Part shown: piece by piece, positions 35,939 through 45,825 of the stretch
Layout: each line of letters begins with the position of its first letter
How positions within the stretch are numbered: position 1 is the stretch's first letter
Source of the DNA: Proteus mirabilis ATCC 29906
GTDB taxonomy: Bacteria; Pseudomonadota; Gammaproteobacteria; Enterobacterales; Enterobacteriaceae
Reading direction: 5' to 3'
Length of the DNA: 64,000 nt
NCBI RefSeq assembly: GCF_000160755.1
Contig: NZ_GG668576.1
Span: forward strand, 1,074,308-1,138,307
Translations under genes and position numbers: made by a program
The notes under the pieces: model-generated
Database searches by the model: none
What the model was told of the DNA's origin: nothing
The model's input: the letters and a program-made list of their open reading frames with translations, nothing else

Positions 35939-38797
35939 TTATTTTTGTATTTCTTTTAAATAATCAGCAACACGATATTCAATATTTTTACGCTCAATGT
36001 CAGATAAAGAATAAAACATAGCGACATTATTCACATCATAATTTAATAGTAAACCATAATAATATGCTTCTTTCACATCACCTTTGAGTAGAAGTGCTTC
36101 ATAAAGTTTGTCAAAAGAAGATATTGCAAAATTCATTTTTCCTAATCGAATATTCATATCTAAAATATAATCGTTATGATTTTTTAGTGTAGATAAATAC
36201 ACATTCACGAAAGGATCCTTACTTATGTATTTTGGTGCATTAGTATACATATTATTTAATTCAGAATACAAAAAATCATTTATTTCATATGGATAATCTA
36301 ACGATAATTGATACCACTCAATAGCCTTATCAAGGTTTCGTTCAACTAAACACGGTGACTCTAAATAATAATCAGCAATGATACTAATACTAGAATATTT
36401 GTATTCATTAGAAGAGCTGTATTTACTAGGTTCTTCTCCTGTTGTTAGCCATTCTTTAAGATAGTAGTCTGCTTTATTGATATTATCTTTATCTTCACAG
36501 ATATTTTGCATATAGTACCAATAAATTAACTCAGCCGCTTCTTTATTTCCTAAATCATATGCTTTTTTGGCATAAATTAAACTTCTTCCACTATCTTCAA
36601 TACTATAAAATCTTGCTAATTCTAGTTGTTGTTTACTACTCTCTTTTTGGTTTAGTAAATAATCAAGTGTATTATCTCTTTTTTCCTTCCATCTTCTATC
36701 TATTTCATATTTTTCTGATTCCAGCTCAAAGTGAGACGAATTGATGCTAATACGTCGTTCATATTCAGATGCTTTCGCAATGTTCTTTCTAACCCCCTCT
36801 TTACCGTCTCGATAAATTATAGCTAATTCTTTTAAGCAAATAAAATCACCTAAATCTGCACATTTTTTTCGCCAAGCCAAACGTTCCTTAATAGTGATAT
36901 TAGTTAACTTATCAAAAGAATAGTCTTGATAAATTTCATCACCAGCACTCTTATCTTTATACTCTTTTGTAATAATAAATTTAATTGCATCAATAGAACC
37001 TATTTCAGCTAATTTAAATATATCCTTATAATATTTTTTTAAATTATCTTCATTAATATTGTTAGCTGAGTTCTCATGTATTATATTCTTTATTGTATAT
37101 TGAAATGCAAGATTTGTATTTTGACTTAATAATGGTTGAATAGCCTTTCTTATTTTATCATCATATAGCGAACGTTCCACAATAAAATCAATTACATACT
37201 GTGAATCCATTCCATATCGGAAAAGAATACTATATCCTTCCTGTCGTTTTTTTTCGGTCAACCTTCTGCTTTCTAAATCATCTTTCAATTCTGAAACAAT
37301 ATTAATAAGACCTTGATCATCTATTATATTTTTATATTTAATAGTCGCAATTGCTTGATGAAAAGTAGCTTCATAGGCATAACCTCGTGCTTTTTGATAT
37401 AATGAAAAAGCATATTCTTCATTATTGGCGACATTTTCTTCTAAAAGAAGATCTGCATAAAAATGAGCTAAGCTATAGTTTTGATTAAATGTACCCGCTG
37501 ATTTATTTTTAATTACACTCTCTCTTAAAATATTCACAATCTCTTCTTTTTTAAGATAATCAGAAGCACCAAAATCAAAATATATTTTTACTAATTCTCT
37601 TTGGCTTTTACCTGTCAATTTATCATTAGTTATGTTTTCTTGCAGAAAACTAACTGCTTTTCTAATATTCTGATGAACCCTCTCACTATTAGAATATAAT
37701 TTAGCCAATAATAATTTACTTTCAGGAGATGGCTGTATATTATATGATCTCTCTACCAGCTTGAGCGCTTTTTCAAAATTATAAAAACTACTATTTGGTT
37801 TTAAATAGACATTAGCGAGCGCTAGCATGGCTTGTGGAGAGTTTGGATATTTCAATAATAATGTATTAATATATTTTTCAAGCAAGTTTCTAAAATAATT
37901 TGATGATAATGTATCACTATTATTTAATTTCTCTATTATTTTAATTAATCCATCATGATGCGCTAAATCAGCAGATTTTTTTAAATATATATTAGCTAAA
38001 AAAGAATTTTCTTGAAGGGGATAGTTTTTCTTATCACCCTTGTAGATTTGATACAGAAGATATGTTGCCTCAGGATAGTTCAAATATGCTGAATCAAAAA
38101 GTAAGTTAATATCTTGACTTATTAACTTATATTTTAAATACATCATTTTAGGATCTTTTTCTTCAATAAAAGGACGTATCATATTTTTAGTCTTTTTTGA
38201 TTGTTTTACTGAATCATTATTCTCTAAATATTGATATACAGCTTCTTTATTGCCTTCTTCTGCTAATTTTTCTAATTCTTCAAGTGTTCTTTTTTTTTCA
38301 GACCAAGATTGCTCACCATAAATAGGGAGTAGCGTATATTCTTTTTGATCATAATAAATCACAGGAAAATTAAGGTCATGTAAAAAATCTTTCGCTATTG
38401 AAGAGCCTAAATCAGCAGCTTTAGTTAATGACGTTAATCCTTGAGCATCATCAGTAGGGCTTTGGATTAATCCTTTGTTACGTAAATATCCTAAATTATA
38501 AAGTGCATTTTTATTTTGTAAATTTGCTGATTTTATTAACCATTTTTGTGAAGCTAAGGCATTTTTATCAACCCCTATGCCATCCCAATACATCATTGCT
38601 AAACTAAATGCTGCTTGCGGATCACTTTGCGCATGTTGTGAAAAATAATTAAATGCCTCTTTATAGTCACCTTTTTGATAATAGCTATAACCATTTGGCT
38701 TTGACTGTGGTTGGATTTGATTTTTATTGAGATAAAACCCCAAGGCCATAAATACTAAAAAAATGGAGATAAATATATTTTTAATTTTACGAGACAT
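35939..38797 (-). CDS. Membrane-anchored Sel1/TPR-repeat protein
   Basis: About 952 residues. An N-terminal hydrophobic segment (KNIFISIFLVFMALGFYL, about 5-22) acts as signal anchor. The rest is built from helical repeats of the Sel1/TPR type, clearest at DYKEAFNYFSQHAQSDPQAA, then FSLAMMYWDGIGVDKNALAS, and later KEAAELIYWYYMQN and DKAIEWYQLSLDYP. Such solenoids mediate protein contacts; no enzyme domain is visible. I chose the ATG at 38797 because AAAAGGAA lies just upstream; the frame opens 15 codons earlier. It is AT-rich, and lies between DUF1120 copies 2 and 3 on the opposite strand. Partner unknown. Confidence 0.7.
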   Translation of the reverse strand: MSRKIKNIFISIFLVFMALGFYLNKNQIQPQSKPNGYSYYQKGDYKEAFNYFSQHAQSDPQAAFSLAMMYWDGIGVDKNALASQKWLIKSANLQNKNALYNLGYLRNKGLIQSPTDDAQGLTSLTKAADLGSSIAKDFLHDLNFPVIYYDQKEYTLLPIYGEQSWSEKKRTLEELEKLAEEGNKEAVYQYLENNDSVKQSKKTKNMIRPFIEEKDPKMMYLKYKLISQDINLLFDSAYLNYPEATYLLYQIYKGDKKNYPLQENSFLANIYLKKSADLAHHDGLIKIIEKLNNSDTLSSNYFRNLLEKYINTLLLKYPNSPQAMLALANVYLKPNSSFYNFEKALKLVERSYNIQPSPESKLLLAKLYSNSERVHQNIRKAVSFLQENITNDKLTGKSQRELVKIYFDFGASDYLKKEEIVNILRESVIKNKSAGTFNQNYSLAHFYADLLLEENVANNEEYAFSLYQKARGYAYEATFHQAIATIKYKNIIDDQGLINIVSELKDDLESRRLTEKKRQEGYSILFRYGMDSQYVIDFIVERSLYDDKIRKAIQPLLSQNTNLAFQYTIKNIIHENSANNINEDNLKKYYKDIFKLAEIGSIDAIKFIITKEYKDKSAGDEIYQDYSFDKLTNITIKERLAWRKKCADLGDFICLKELAIIYRDGKEGVRKNIAKASEYERRISINSSHFELESEKYEIDRRWKEKRDNTLDYLLNQKESSKQQLELARFYSIEDSGRSLIYAKKAYDLGNKEAAELIYWYYMQNICEDKDNINKADYYLKEWLTTGEEPSKYSSSNEYKYSSISIIADYYLESPCLVERNLDKAIEWYQLSLDYPYEINDFLYSELNNMYTNAPKYISKDPFVNVYLSTLKNHNDYILDMNIRLGKMNFAISSFDKLYEALLLKGDVKEAYYYGLLLNYDVNNVAMFYSLSDIERKNIEYRVADYLKEIQK

Positions 38798-39038
38798 AAT
38801 ATTCCTTTTAAAGCTCATTCTTTTTATATAAATATAGCACAATAGTAAAAATTAAAATCAATATAATTGCTATTCTTTTATTTATATTTTTATATTAATT
38901 TATTTAGATTTGTTATAAAAATTGATTGACATTCAATACTCCACTCTATAATCAGCCCTCGTTGTGTCGTATTATTCAGCAGCTTGGGTAGCCAAGGGAT
39001 TTTGTTAGTCCTCAATAAAAAACTAATAGAGGTCAGCG

Positions 39039-39302
39039 ATTGTTACGGACATTAATCAAGATATTAGACGTTTAGGTGAAAATCTGAAAGGGCGTTTGGC
39101 GCCTGATATTGTTGATTTTGACTTAGAATATATAGACCACTCAGAAAGTATTTTAGCTTTTGAAACGTTATGCGATCACATAGCTGACTATGATGTCGTA
39201 ATAACCAGTGATGAGTATAAGCAGATCATTGGTATTGTAAATAAGCTAAATCTTGAGTTAGATGATAGATATTTATATATAAATCCAGATAATATTAAGT
39301 GA
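39039..39302 (+). CDS. Orphan MafI-family immunity protein, start codon unusual or lost
   Basis: Reads DINQDIRRLGENLKGRLAPD, then IVDFDLEYIDHSESILAFET, then LCDHIADYDVVITSDEYKQI, in the pattern of MafI immunity proteins, which neutralise secreted polymorphic toxins. The frame upstream has no ATG/GTG: the family-like start coincides with ATT at 39039, with AGAGG five bases upstream. A TTG at 39096 is possible but would cut off 19 conserved-looking residues. It may use AUU, or the gene may be decayed. No toxin gene is next to it. A perfect terminator follows. Confidence 0.6.
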   Translation: MVTDINQDIRRLGENLKGRLAPDIVDFDLEYIDHSESILAFETLCDHIADYDVVITSDEYKQIIGIVNKLNLELDDRYLYINPDNIK

Positions 39303-39315
39303 ATTAGGGTCAATG

Positions 39316-39346
39316 AAAAGATCCTAGTTCAATACTAGGATCTTTT
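39316..39346 (+). terminator. Terminator of the MafI-like gene
   Basis: A perfect 12-bp stem AAAAGATCCTAG/CTAGGATCTTTT (39316-39327 with 39335-39346) with a 7-nt loop. Confidence 0.85.
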
Positions 39347-39360
39347 GTATTTATCTCATC

Positions 39361-39481
39361 CCTTCAGCCACTTACCGATAATAGTGAGTTGTGGGCTAGG
39401 GTTAGGTTACCCCCCTGTTCGGTAAGTAACCCACTGTATAGTGTCTGGTTTTACCCCCCTTCTTCTTTAGCTGTCTAGCTT
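39361..39481 (+). repeat. Repeat copy R2, related to 11528-11641
   Basis: Begins CCTTCAGCCACTTACCG and carries GTGAGTT, GGGCTAGGGTTAGGTTA, CACTGTATAGT and CTTTAGCTG in the same order as R1. The hairpin here is GGTTAC/GTAACC, in the same place as the different hairpin of R1. No gene covers it, and up to 40003 I see no supported gene. Confidence 0.65.
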
Positions 39482-40003
39482 TTTGCCTTACAACTGCGCA
39501 CTAATGCCAACCGTCGAAAAGCGAAACCCACACCGACAGCCACCAGTCGCAAGGCAGTACCTTATTTACCGATATGAAGACCGCAGACTGAGTAATAGAA
39601 ATGGTATAGCTGCAAATCAAGATAAAATATCTACTTTTATGGTTGAAAGCGATACTCCAATAGTCCTTAATCATGGTTCGTCTACAAATATAAATAGAGT
39701 TATCTATAAAGAACAAATATTAATAAATAATTAACTTACCATCATCAAAACAATAACAATTTAATTTTTAAAATTACTCTACACTTACTCTAAAAAAGAT
39801 AAAAATTATTTTTATCTTTAGTAATATCTATGATAATTGGATAGCTACAGTTTAAAAATAGAATAAATATAAAATAACAATCACTTTAAGAATATCTTAA
39901 TTAGATAAATTAAAAATATATCAATTTGTAATTAAATAAAATTATAGATTGTGTATTATAGAGTATTATTTATATTTTTAAATTTATAAAAAGGAATGGC
40001 TAT

Positions 40004-40690
40004 ATGAAAAAATTGCTATTTAGTCTTGCTACGCTGATTGTAATGTCAACACCAGCATTAGCTACTCCACCAGGCGCTAACTTAAAAATAAACGGTGATA
40101 TTACTCCCCCTACTTGCACCGTTAATGCTGGTGATAATGATATTATTATTGATTATGGTGTAATATCCCCCTCTTTTATTCCTGCTGAGGAAAATTACGC
40201 ACTAGGAGCTAAGAGTGCCAATATCAAAATATCCTGTGATGCAAGCAATTATTTAACACTTAAGGTATCAGATACTTATAAAACAAGTTCAACAGATTCA
40301 GCGAAAATTAGCGTTTTTGGATTAGTTAATGCAAAAAATACAGAACAAGAGATTGGTGGATATATAATTGATGTCATTGATATCAAAGTTGATAATAAAC
40401 GAGCTTATTTAGGAAGAGTGGCAGATAAGATTTGGACTGGATCGTCTGCAACTATTTTTAAAGATACCTTAACAGCGTTAACTAGTGAACCTCAAGCCCA
40501 GGTTGATAAAAACAATTTAAAACTAATAGCTGGAAAAGTGTTTAATGCAAAAATACAAATAGGAGCTTATAACGAAAGTAGGTATGCGTATATTTTATCA
40601 AGAAAAAAATTGGCACAAAACAATATCGATTTAACTGATGGAATTAATTATATAGGTGAAGCTGTTTTTACTTTTAACTTTGGTGTCTAA
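40004..40690 (+). CDS. DUF1120 surface protein, copy 3
   Basis: 228 residues. Signal peptide similar to the other copies (MKKLLFSLATLIVMSTPALA), then NLKINGDITPPTCTV, the second Cys in KISCDAS, and the shared ending GEAVFTFNFGV. It is clearly more diverged than copies 1 and 2 from each other. The upstream region keeps related AT-rich words and AAAAGGAAT before the ATG. Confidence 0.85.
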   Translation: MKKLLFSLATLIVMSTPALATPPGANLKINGDITPPTCTVNAGDNDIIIDYGVISPSFIPAEENYALGAKSANIKISCDASNYLTLKVSDTYKTSSTDSAKISVFGLVNAKNTEQEIGGYIIDVIDIKVDNKRAYLGRVADKIWTGSSATIFKDTLTALTSEPQAQVDKNNLKLIAGKVFNAKIQIGAYNESRYAYILSRKKLAQNNIDLTDGINYIGEAVFTFNFGV

Positions 40691-40704
40691 ATTTCAAAAT
40701 CATT

Positions 40705-40747
40705 GATAATCACAATATAATATATGTTAATTTTTATTGTGATTATC
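40705..40747 (+). terminator. Terminator of DUF1120 copy 3
   Basis: A 13-bp stem GATAATCACAATA/TATTGTGATTATC (40705-40717 with 40735-40747), the same stem as in copies 1 and 2 with a longer loop. From here to 41281 I see no gene. Confidence 0.8.
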
Positions 40748-41281
40748 TTGTGTTATCAACTTATCTATAATGCTGTGTACTGATCGTGCTGATACCTAAA
40801 AACCACCAATCAACCCTTCAGCTAAACTTAATCACATGCCAATAAGAGAGTAATTACTATAACGATAACAAAAAAAGAATCCCCCTCTTTCGTCAAAAGC
40901 GTGAGGAAATATCTCTATCTTCGTTAATCCAAACTCTGCACTCTAACTATTTTTATTAATATAAATTATCAGTATTAATACTTAAAATATGACACAACAA
41001 CCAAAAATAATTAACTTTAAAAAATATCTTTTAGCGAATTATTTTCAATAAAAACAAAACACAAACATATCTATATATCACATCAATAAAAATAAACCTT
41101 CCCCTTAAAGTTAGAGACTAAATAGCTATAATAATCAACTATATTATTTAATTACTGCTACGATTATTTTAGTAATAAAAACGCCTAATTGTGATAGTGA
41201 TTGGAAGAAATAATAAGAAAGTTATCTATACTAAACTAATATCAAATTTTAAGTATCAAAATATTAAAGGAGTTTGACGAA

Positions 41282-41677
41282 ATGATACGATGTGTTCGCT
41301 TATGGACCGGAGAAGATGGTAACTCTTTATTTGAAGAAGGTATCATCGAATTTAAGGATAGTTCACGAGGCGATAGTGAAAGTTTGCCAATTGCTGTTTC
41401 AGAGTTATCGTTTAGAGAAACAACTTCAGGTGGTTCATATGATTGGCATCAAGATCCCGTTCCTCGTTATGTTATTACGTTATCAGGAACATTAGAGTTT
41501 GAAACAAAAGATGGCTCAACTTTTATCATTAAACCCGGTGATGTGCTGTTAGCGCAAGATAACAGTGGCACTGGTCATAAATGGCGTCTTATGGATGATG
41601 AACCTTGGCGACGAGCTTATGTTGTTTACAAAGAAGATGCAGGATTATGTTTTAAACCTACCAAAACAACTAAGTAA
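41282..41677 (+). CDS. Cupin-domain protein
   Basis: 131 residues forming one small beta-barrel cupin: YDWHQDPVPRYVITLSGTLE gives motif 1 (one metal-type histidine) and KPGDVLLAQDNSGTGHKWR gives motif 2. The metal ligand set appears incomplete (one His per motif), so it may be a binding rather than a catalytic cupin. AAAGGAG precedes the ATG. The mqo gene follows 11 bases downstream, so the two are almost certainly co-transcribed. Its role beside malate oxidation is unknown. Confidence 0.8.
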   Translation: MIRCVRLWTGEDGNSLFEEGIIEFKDSSRGDSESLPIAVSELSFRETTSGGSYDWHQDPVPRYVITLSGTLEFETKDGSTFIIKPGDVLLAQDNSGTGHKWRLMDDEPWRRAYVVYKEDAGLCFKPTKTTK

Positions 41678-41688
41678 TTGGGGTCTGT

Positions 41689-43185
41689 ATGAATAAAACT
41701 ATTAGTGAACATGTAGATGTCGCGCTCATTGGTGCTGGCATTATGAGTGCAACACTTGGCACACTTCTGAAAGAACTAGAGCCTAATTTAAAAGTCGCAA
41801 TGTTTGAAAGACTTAATGATTGTGGTCAAGAAAGCTCTAACTCATGGAATAACGCGGGAACAGGACATGCTGCTAACTGTGAGCTAAATTATACGCCACC
41901 AAATCCTGACGGCACCGTTAATATCAGTAAAGCGTTAGAAGTGAACACCGAGTTCGATTTATCGCGCCAATTATGGTCTTATTTAGTAACAAAAGGAAAA
42001 ATTGCCGATCCGCGTGATTTTATTCATGCTTGCCCTCATATGAGTTTTGTTTGGGGTGCAGATAACGTTAAATTCCTTCATCAACGCTATCGCCAAATGT
42101 CTGCCAATCACTGTTATGAAAATATGCAATACAGTGAAGACAAACAGCAAATTGAAGATTGGGCGCCATTAATTATGGAAGGGCGTGATCCGAATCAACA
42201 GCTTGCTGTCACCCGAGTAGCTACTGGTACTGATGTCGATTATGGCGCATTAACACATCTATTAGTTAAGCAACTTTCTCAACAAGATAATTTTGAGTTG
42301 TACTATAAACATGATGTTATTGATATCAAAAGAAATGAGACTGGTGGTTGGAATATCGAAGTTAAAGATCTCACCACCCATGATAAATACCTAATTACAG
42401 CTAAATATGTATTTGTTGGTGCCGGTGGACGCGCTATCGATTTACTCCAAAAATCAGGTATTCCTGAAGGTAAAGGCTACGGTGGTTTCCCTGTTAGTGG
42501 TATTTGGCTACGTTGTGATGAAGATAAAATCAGCTCTCGCCATCATGCCAAAGTTTATGGAAAAGCAGATGTAGGCTCACCACCGATGTCTGTCCCCCAT
42601 CTTGATACTCGTATTATTGCGGGTAAACGCTCCCTACTCTTTGGCCCCTATGCTGGATTTTCAAGTAAATTTTTAAAAAACGGCTCCTATTTAGATTTAT
42701 TTGAGTCAATTCGCCCCAGCAATATTGAACCTATGCTAGATGTCGCGAAAGATAACTGGTCATTAACTGAATATTTAATTGGTCAAGTATTACAAACGTC
42801 AGCACATCAATTTGAAATGCTTAAACAGTTCTATCCTCAGGCTCAACATGAGGATTGGCAAGAAGCTGTTGCAGGTCAACGAGTGCAGATTATTAAACCC
42901 GCAGCTAAACATCATGGCGTATTAGAGTTTGGTACTGAGCTAATTAGTAGCGCAGATAAATCATTTTCAGTGTTATTGGGGGCATCACCTGGCGCTTCTA
43001 CAGCAGCATTTATTGCCATCAATATCATTAAATCTTGCTTTAAACAGCAACTTGAAAATGAGGGTTGGGAAGATCGTCTTAAAACGATTATTCCAACTTA
43101 TGGTATTGATCTCAAAATAGATGCCGATGCTTGTCGTAATATTCGTGCATCAACGGCTAAGATATTAAAATTAGAAACACCTTAG
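41689..43185 (+). CDS. mqo: Malate:quinone oxidoreductase
   Basis: 498 residues, FAD-dependent, membrane-peripheral; oxidises malate to oxaloacetate and reduces quinone. FAD binding starts at VALIGAGIMSATLGTLL (about residues 11-27). Family blocks SSNSWNNAGTGHAANCELNY, FVGAGGRAIDLLQKSGI and LLFGPYAGFSSKFLKNGSYL follow. The C-terminus LGASPGASTAAFIAINII completes the fold. Shorter than E. coli Mqo (548). Second gene of the cupin-mqo unit; a malate-type AEC permease lies convergent just downstream. Confidence 0.93.
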   Translation: MNKTISEHVDVALIGAGIMSATLGTLLKELEPNLKVAMFERLNDCGQESSNSWNNAGTGHAANCELNYTPPNPDGTVNISKALEVNTEFDLSRQLWSYLVTKGKIADPRDFIHACPHMSFVWGADNVKFLHQRYRQMSANHCYENMQYSEDKQQIEDWAPLIMEGRDPNQQLAVTRVATGTDVDYGALTHLLVKQLSQQDNFELYYKHDVIDIKRNETGGWNIEVKDLTTHDKYLITAKYVFVGAGGRAIDLLQKSGIPEGKGYGGFPVSGIWLRCDEDKISSRHHAKVYGKADVGSPPMSVPHLDTRIIAGKRSLLFGPYAGFSSKFLKNGSYLDLFESIRPSNIEPMLDVAKDNWSLTEYLIGQVLQTSAHQFEMLKQFYPQAQHEDWQEAVAGQRVQIIKPAAKHHGVLEFGTELISSADKSFSVLLGASPGASTAAFIAINIIKSCFKQQLENEGWEDRLKTIIPTYGIDLKIDADACRNIRASTAKILKLETP

Positions 43186-43206
43186 TTATATCTTACCGAT
43201 AAAAAT

Positions 43207-43236
43207 AAAACAGACCGGAAATTAAAGGTCTGTTTT
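43207..43236. terminator. Shared terminator of mqo and the AEC permease
   Basis: A perfect 10-bp stem AAAACAGACC/GGTCTGTTTT (43207-43216 with 43227-43236) with a T/A-rich tail on both sides. Confidence 0.85.
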
Positions 43237-43296
43237 ATTTTTTATTTGCATCGTTATTATTAATTACCCTTTTCCAAGTAAATATACTTAGAAAAA

Positions 43297-44220
43297 TTAC
43301 ATCATTTCTACAATAGTGATACCACCAATAATAGAAAGTAATGAACATAGCGTACTTAATAATACAGTGCCCGTTGCCATATCAGCATAGGCCTTATTTG
43401 TAATAGCTAAAGCAGGCACCGCTGTTGCAGTAGGCAATACACCAATTAGAAAGACGGCTTTTAATAATTCAGTTTCTAATCCAAGTGCAAATCCCGTTCC
43501 TAAAATTAATGCCCCTTGTACAACATTCTTTATTATCACATTAAAAACAATTTCAGTATTAACTTTGAGTTTGAGCCCTGAAATTAATAGTCCTAAGAAA
43601 AATAATGCTACACCACCAGATGTTTTCCCTATTTCATTCACTGAGTTTTGTAAAATCTCTGGTAGCTTAACGCCGAAAATAGCTAGCATAGCCCCCAAAA
43701 TAGGCAGGAAAACTAATGGCTGAGAGATAGCATTAAGCAATGACTGTAAAATGCTTTTTCCTTGTTTGGCACCACTAATGATCATGATAGTAAAAGGTAA
43801 AATAATTACCGTGTAGATCAAATTTCCCACCACCATAGCAATCAAACCAGATGAGCCGACTGTTGCCAGTAATACTGGTGGTCCACAATAAGCCATATCA
43901 GGAAATGAAACCGATAATGCCTGCATTGCTGAGTTCTTTTTATCATGTTTAAAAAAGAACTTGCCGCCTAAAAAACCAATAAGATAAGAAACAATTAATC
44001 CTACCGCGAGAGCTAATAGGTAGTCGATATTAAAGAAAACCGACGGAGAAGCTTGGGTTGCCGCTAAAAAGAGTGAAAAAGGCAGAGCAATTTTAACGAC
44101 AAAATCAGCAAAGGCTTGTGAATACTCTCTTTTAATAAATCCATATTTACCGGAAAGCCAGCCAACTAAAAGCCCCAAGATAATGGGCCCCAGCGCTGCT
44201 AAAATGGTTTGTAGTAACAT
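43297..44220 (-). CDS. AEC family permease (malate/auxin efflux type)
   Basis: 307 residues with about ten membrane segments in two repeated halves, characteristic of the auxin efflux carrier family, which includes malate permeases of the MdcF type. It starts LLQTILAALGPIILGLLVGW and contains SFPDMAYCGPPVLLATVG and a glycine-rich second half (SGGVALFFLGLLISG). Neighbouring mqo suggests a dicarboxylate substrate, but this rests on context only. About 420 bases upstream hold no gene. Confidence 0.82.
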   Translation of the reverse strand: MLLQTILAALGPIILGLLVGWLSGKYGFIKREYSQAFADFVVKIALPFSLFLAATQASPSVFFNIDYLLALAVGLIVSYLIGFLGGKFFFKHDKKNSAMQALSVSFPDMAYCGPPVLLATVGSSGLIAMVVGNLIYTVIILPFTIMIISGAKQGKSILQSLLNAISQPLVFLPILGAMLAIFGVKLPEILQNSVNEIGKTSGGVALFFLGLLISGLKLKVNTEIVFNVIIKNVVQGALILGTGFALGLETELLKAVFLIGVLPTATAVPALAITNKAYADMATGTVLLSTLCSLLSIIGGITIVEMM

Positions 44221-44639
44221 ATTACCTCTGGTTGCTTAATATAGTGTCCCCACTTTATTCAATGGCTATAACTGATAACAAAATAGTTATCTATTATATG
44301 AATAAAGTAAAAATATTCGTATTATTACTTAGTAATAAAAAATAGAACATTTTAATTATCGGATATATTTAAAATCATTCAAATGATAAATAACAATATT
44401 ACTTCACAATGATCAACAGGATACTTTATTGAGTAAACTAAACAGGGAAGTAAACCAACACGACAATTAGGATTTTAAGTATTTTTACTTAAATTAAACC
44501 TAACAATGGTAATAAACAGATAATAAAAGAATAGTTTTTGAATAAGAAATAAAATAGGTAACAATAAATTAAACCATATGGAAATGATTAATCGAGCTTA
44601 TTTTAATATATATGACAATGCTATATTGCATTTTTCAGC

Positions 44640-45218
44640 CTAAGGACACTGTTTAGGCACATCATTTAGCTGTTGATGCTGTTGCTCAAAGAGCACTTTT
44701 TTCTTATCTGCTTCTTTGATTATTTTTAATATATAGATACTATCAAAATCACCACTTTCCCATTTAGGAATAGCTTTTGGATCACCACCAAATTGCGCCA
44801 TAATATCCCTTACTACTTTAACTAAATTATCATGCTCCCAAGCAATAAAAATGACTGAATTCTGATATTCTTCACTCAGCAGTTTATTACGTAATGGGTC
44901 TATCTCTTTGGCATGGTAATTTAAATGGATTGGCAGTGATGTTTTCACCGCAAGAGGTGTTAAAGTTTGAAGAGAGCGTAATGAATTTCCAAGTTTATTT
45001 TGTTTTGGTGCTGCAGCAAATAACGCATCAGGCTGACCAAATTGTGTTATCAATCGATTAGGTAGTGCTAGCGCACGATTTAATCCCTGACAACTTAATT
45101 GTCCGCTATCATTATTAGGCTTTTCACCATGACGGATAAATACCAGCGTTTGTTCTGAATAAGCCATAAGATTAAATCCATATAAAATGAGGCTCAAAAA
45201 GATAATGATATAGCGCAT
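44640..45218 (-). CDS. Periplasmic histidine phosphatase family protein
   Basis: 192 residues with a signal peptide (about 1-19, ending LMAYS). The catalytic RHG motif is in LVFIRHGEKPNND, and the second histidine in IFIAWEHDNLVKVV. The length and GEK variant resemble small exported phosphoglycerate-mutase-like phosphatases. Substrate unknown. It lies 28 bases downstream of mdaB on the same strand and may share its transcript. Confidence 0.82.
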   Translation of the reverse strand: MRYIIIFLSLILYGFNLMAYSEQTLVFIRHGEKPNNDSGQLSCQGLNRALALPNRLITQFGQPDALFAAAPKQNKLGNSLRSLQTLTPLAVKTSLPIHLNYHAKEIDPLRNKLLSEEYQNSVIFIAWEHDNLVKVVRDIMAQFGGDPKAIPKWESGDFDSIYILKIIKEADKKKVLFEQQHQQLNDVPKQCP

Positions 45219-45246
45219 ATAACACTCCTTTTGAGCCGTTTAATTT

Positions 45247-45825
45247 TCAGCCAAAGACTTTGGTTAGATGTGCTTTATATTCTACAATATCTTTCTCAAT
45301 ATTAGGCTCTTTAATGACGTTGTTGGTCATAAAAGTAGGCAGCTGAGATAAACCAAGAAATTGTTGTGATTTATGAAAAGCAAAATAGACACCATCAACC
45401 CCTCGCCCATCAAAGAAATTACCAAATTCATTGAAAGCTTCAATAGGGGCATTCCAAGTCACGGAGATCATATATTGCTTACCTTGCAACAATCCCCCGC
45501 TACCATATTGTTTGCTTGGATCATGACGAGTACGTCCATCGTTTTCATATAGTTTGCCGTGACCATAAGTATAGACTTCATCCATATACTTTTTCACTTT
45601 CCATGGCATCATCATCCACCAGCCCGGCATCTGATAAATAATAGTATCAGCCCAGATAAATTTCTCTATCTCTTCGTTGATATCATAGCCTTCTTCAATT
45701 TGTGTTTCTTTTACCTGATGCCCTAATGTCGCCAAATGTGCCAGAGCGATATCATGTAATGTACGGTTTAATTGTCCTGCAGAATGCCCAAATTTTTGTC
45801 CACCGTTAATAAGTAGAATATTCAT
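45247..45825 (-). CDS. mdaB: NADPH:quinone reductase MdaB
   Basis: 192 residues of the flavodoxin-like quinone reductase family. It aligns along its length with E. coli MdaB: NGGQKFGHSAGQLN, then FIWADTIIYQMPGWWMM, DGRTRHDPSKQYGSGGL and MISVTWNAPIEAF. The two-electron reduction of quinones by NADPH avoids semiquinone radicals. First gene of a possible pair with the phosphatase. Upstream lies a two-kilobase gene-free stretch. Confidence 0.93.
   Translation of the reverse strand: MNILLINGGQKFGHSAGQLNRTLHDIALAHLATLGHQVKETQIEEGYDINEEIEKFIWADTIIYQMPGWWMMMPWKVKKYMDEVYTYGHGKLYENDGRTRHDPSKQYGSGGLLQGKQYMISVTWNAPIEAFNEFGNFFDGRGVDGVYFAFHKSQQFLGLSQLPTFMTNNVIKEPNIEKDIVEYKAHLTKVFG

Noticed and set aside
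39483-39734. An 83-codon frame downstream of R2
   Set aside because: No ribosome site, composition like translated intergenic DNA, and a frame of similar length on the opposite strand. No family resemblance.
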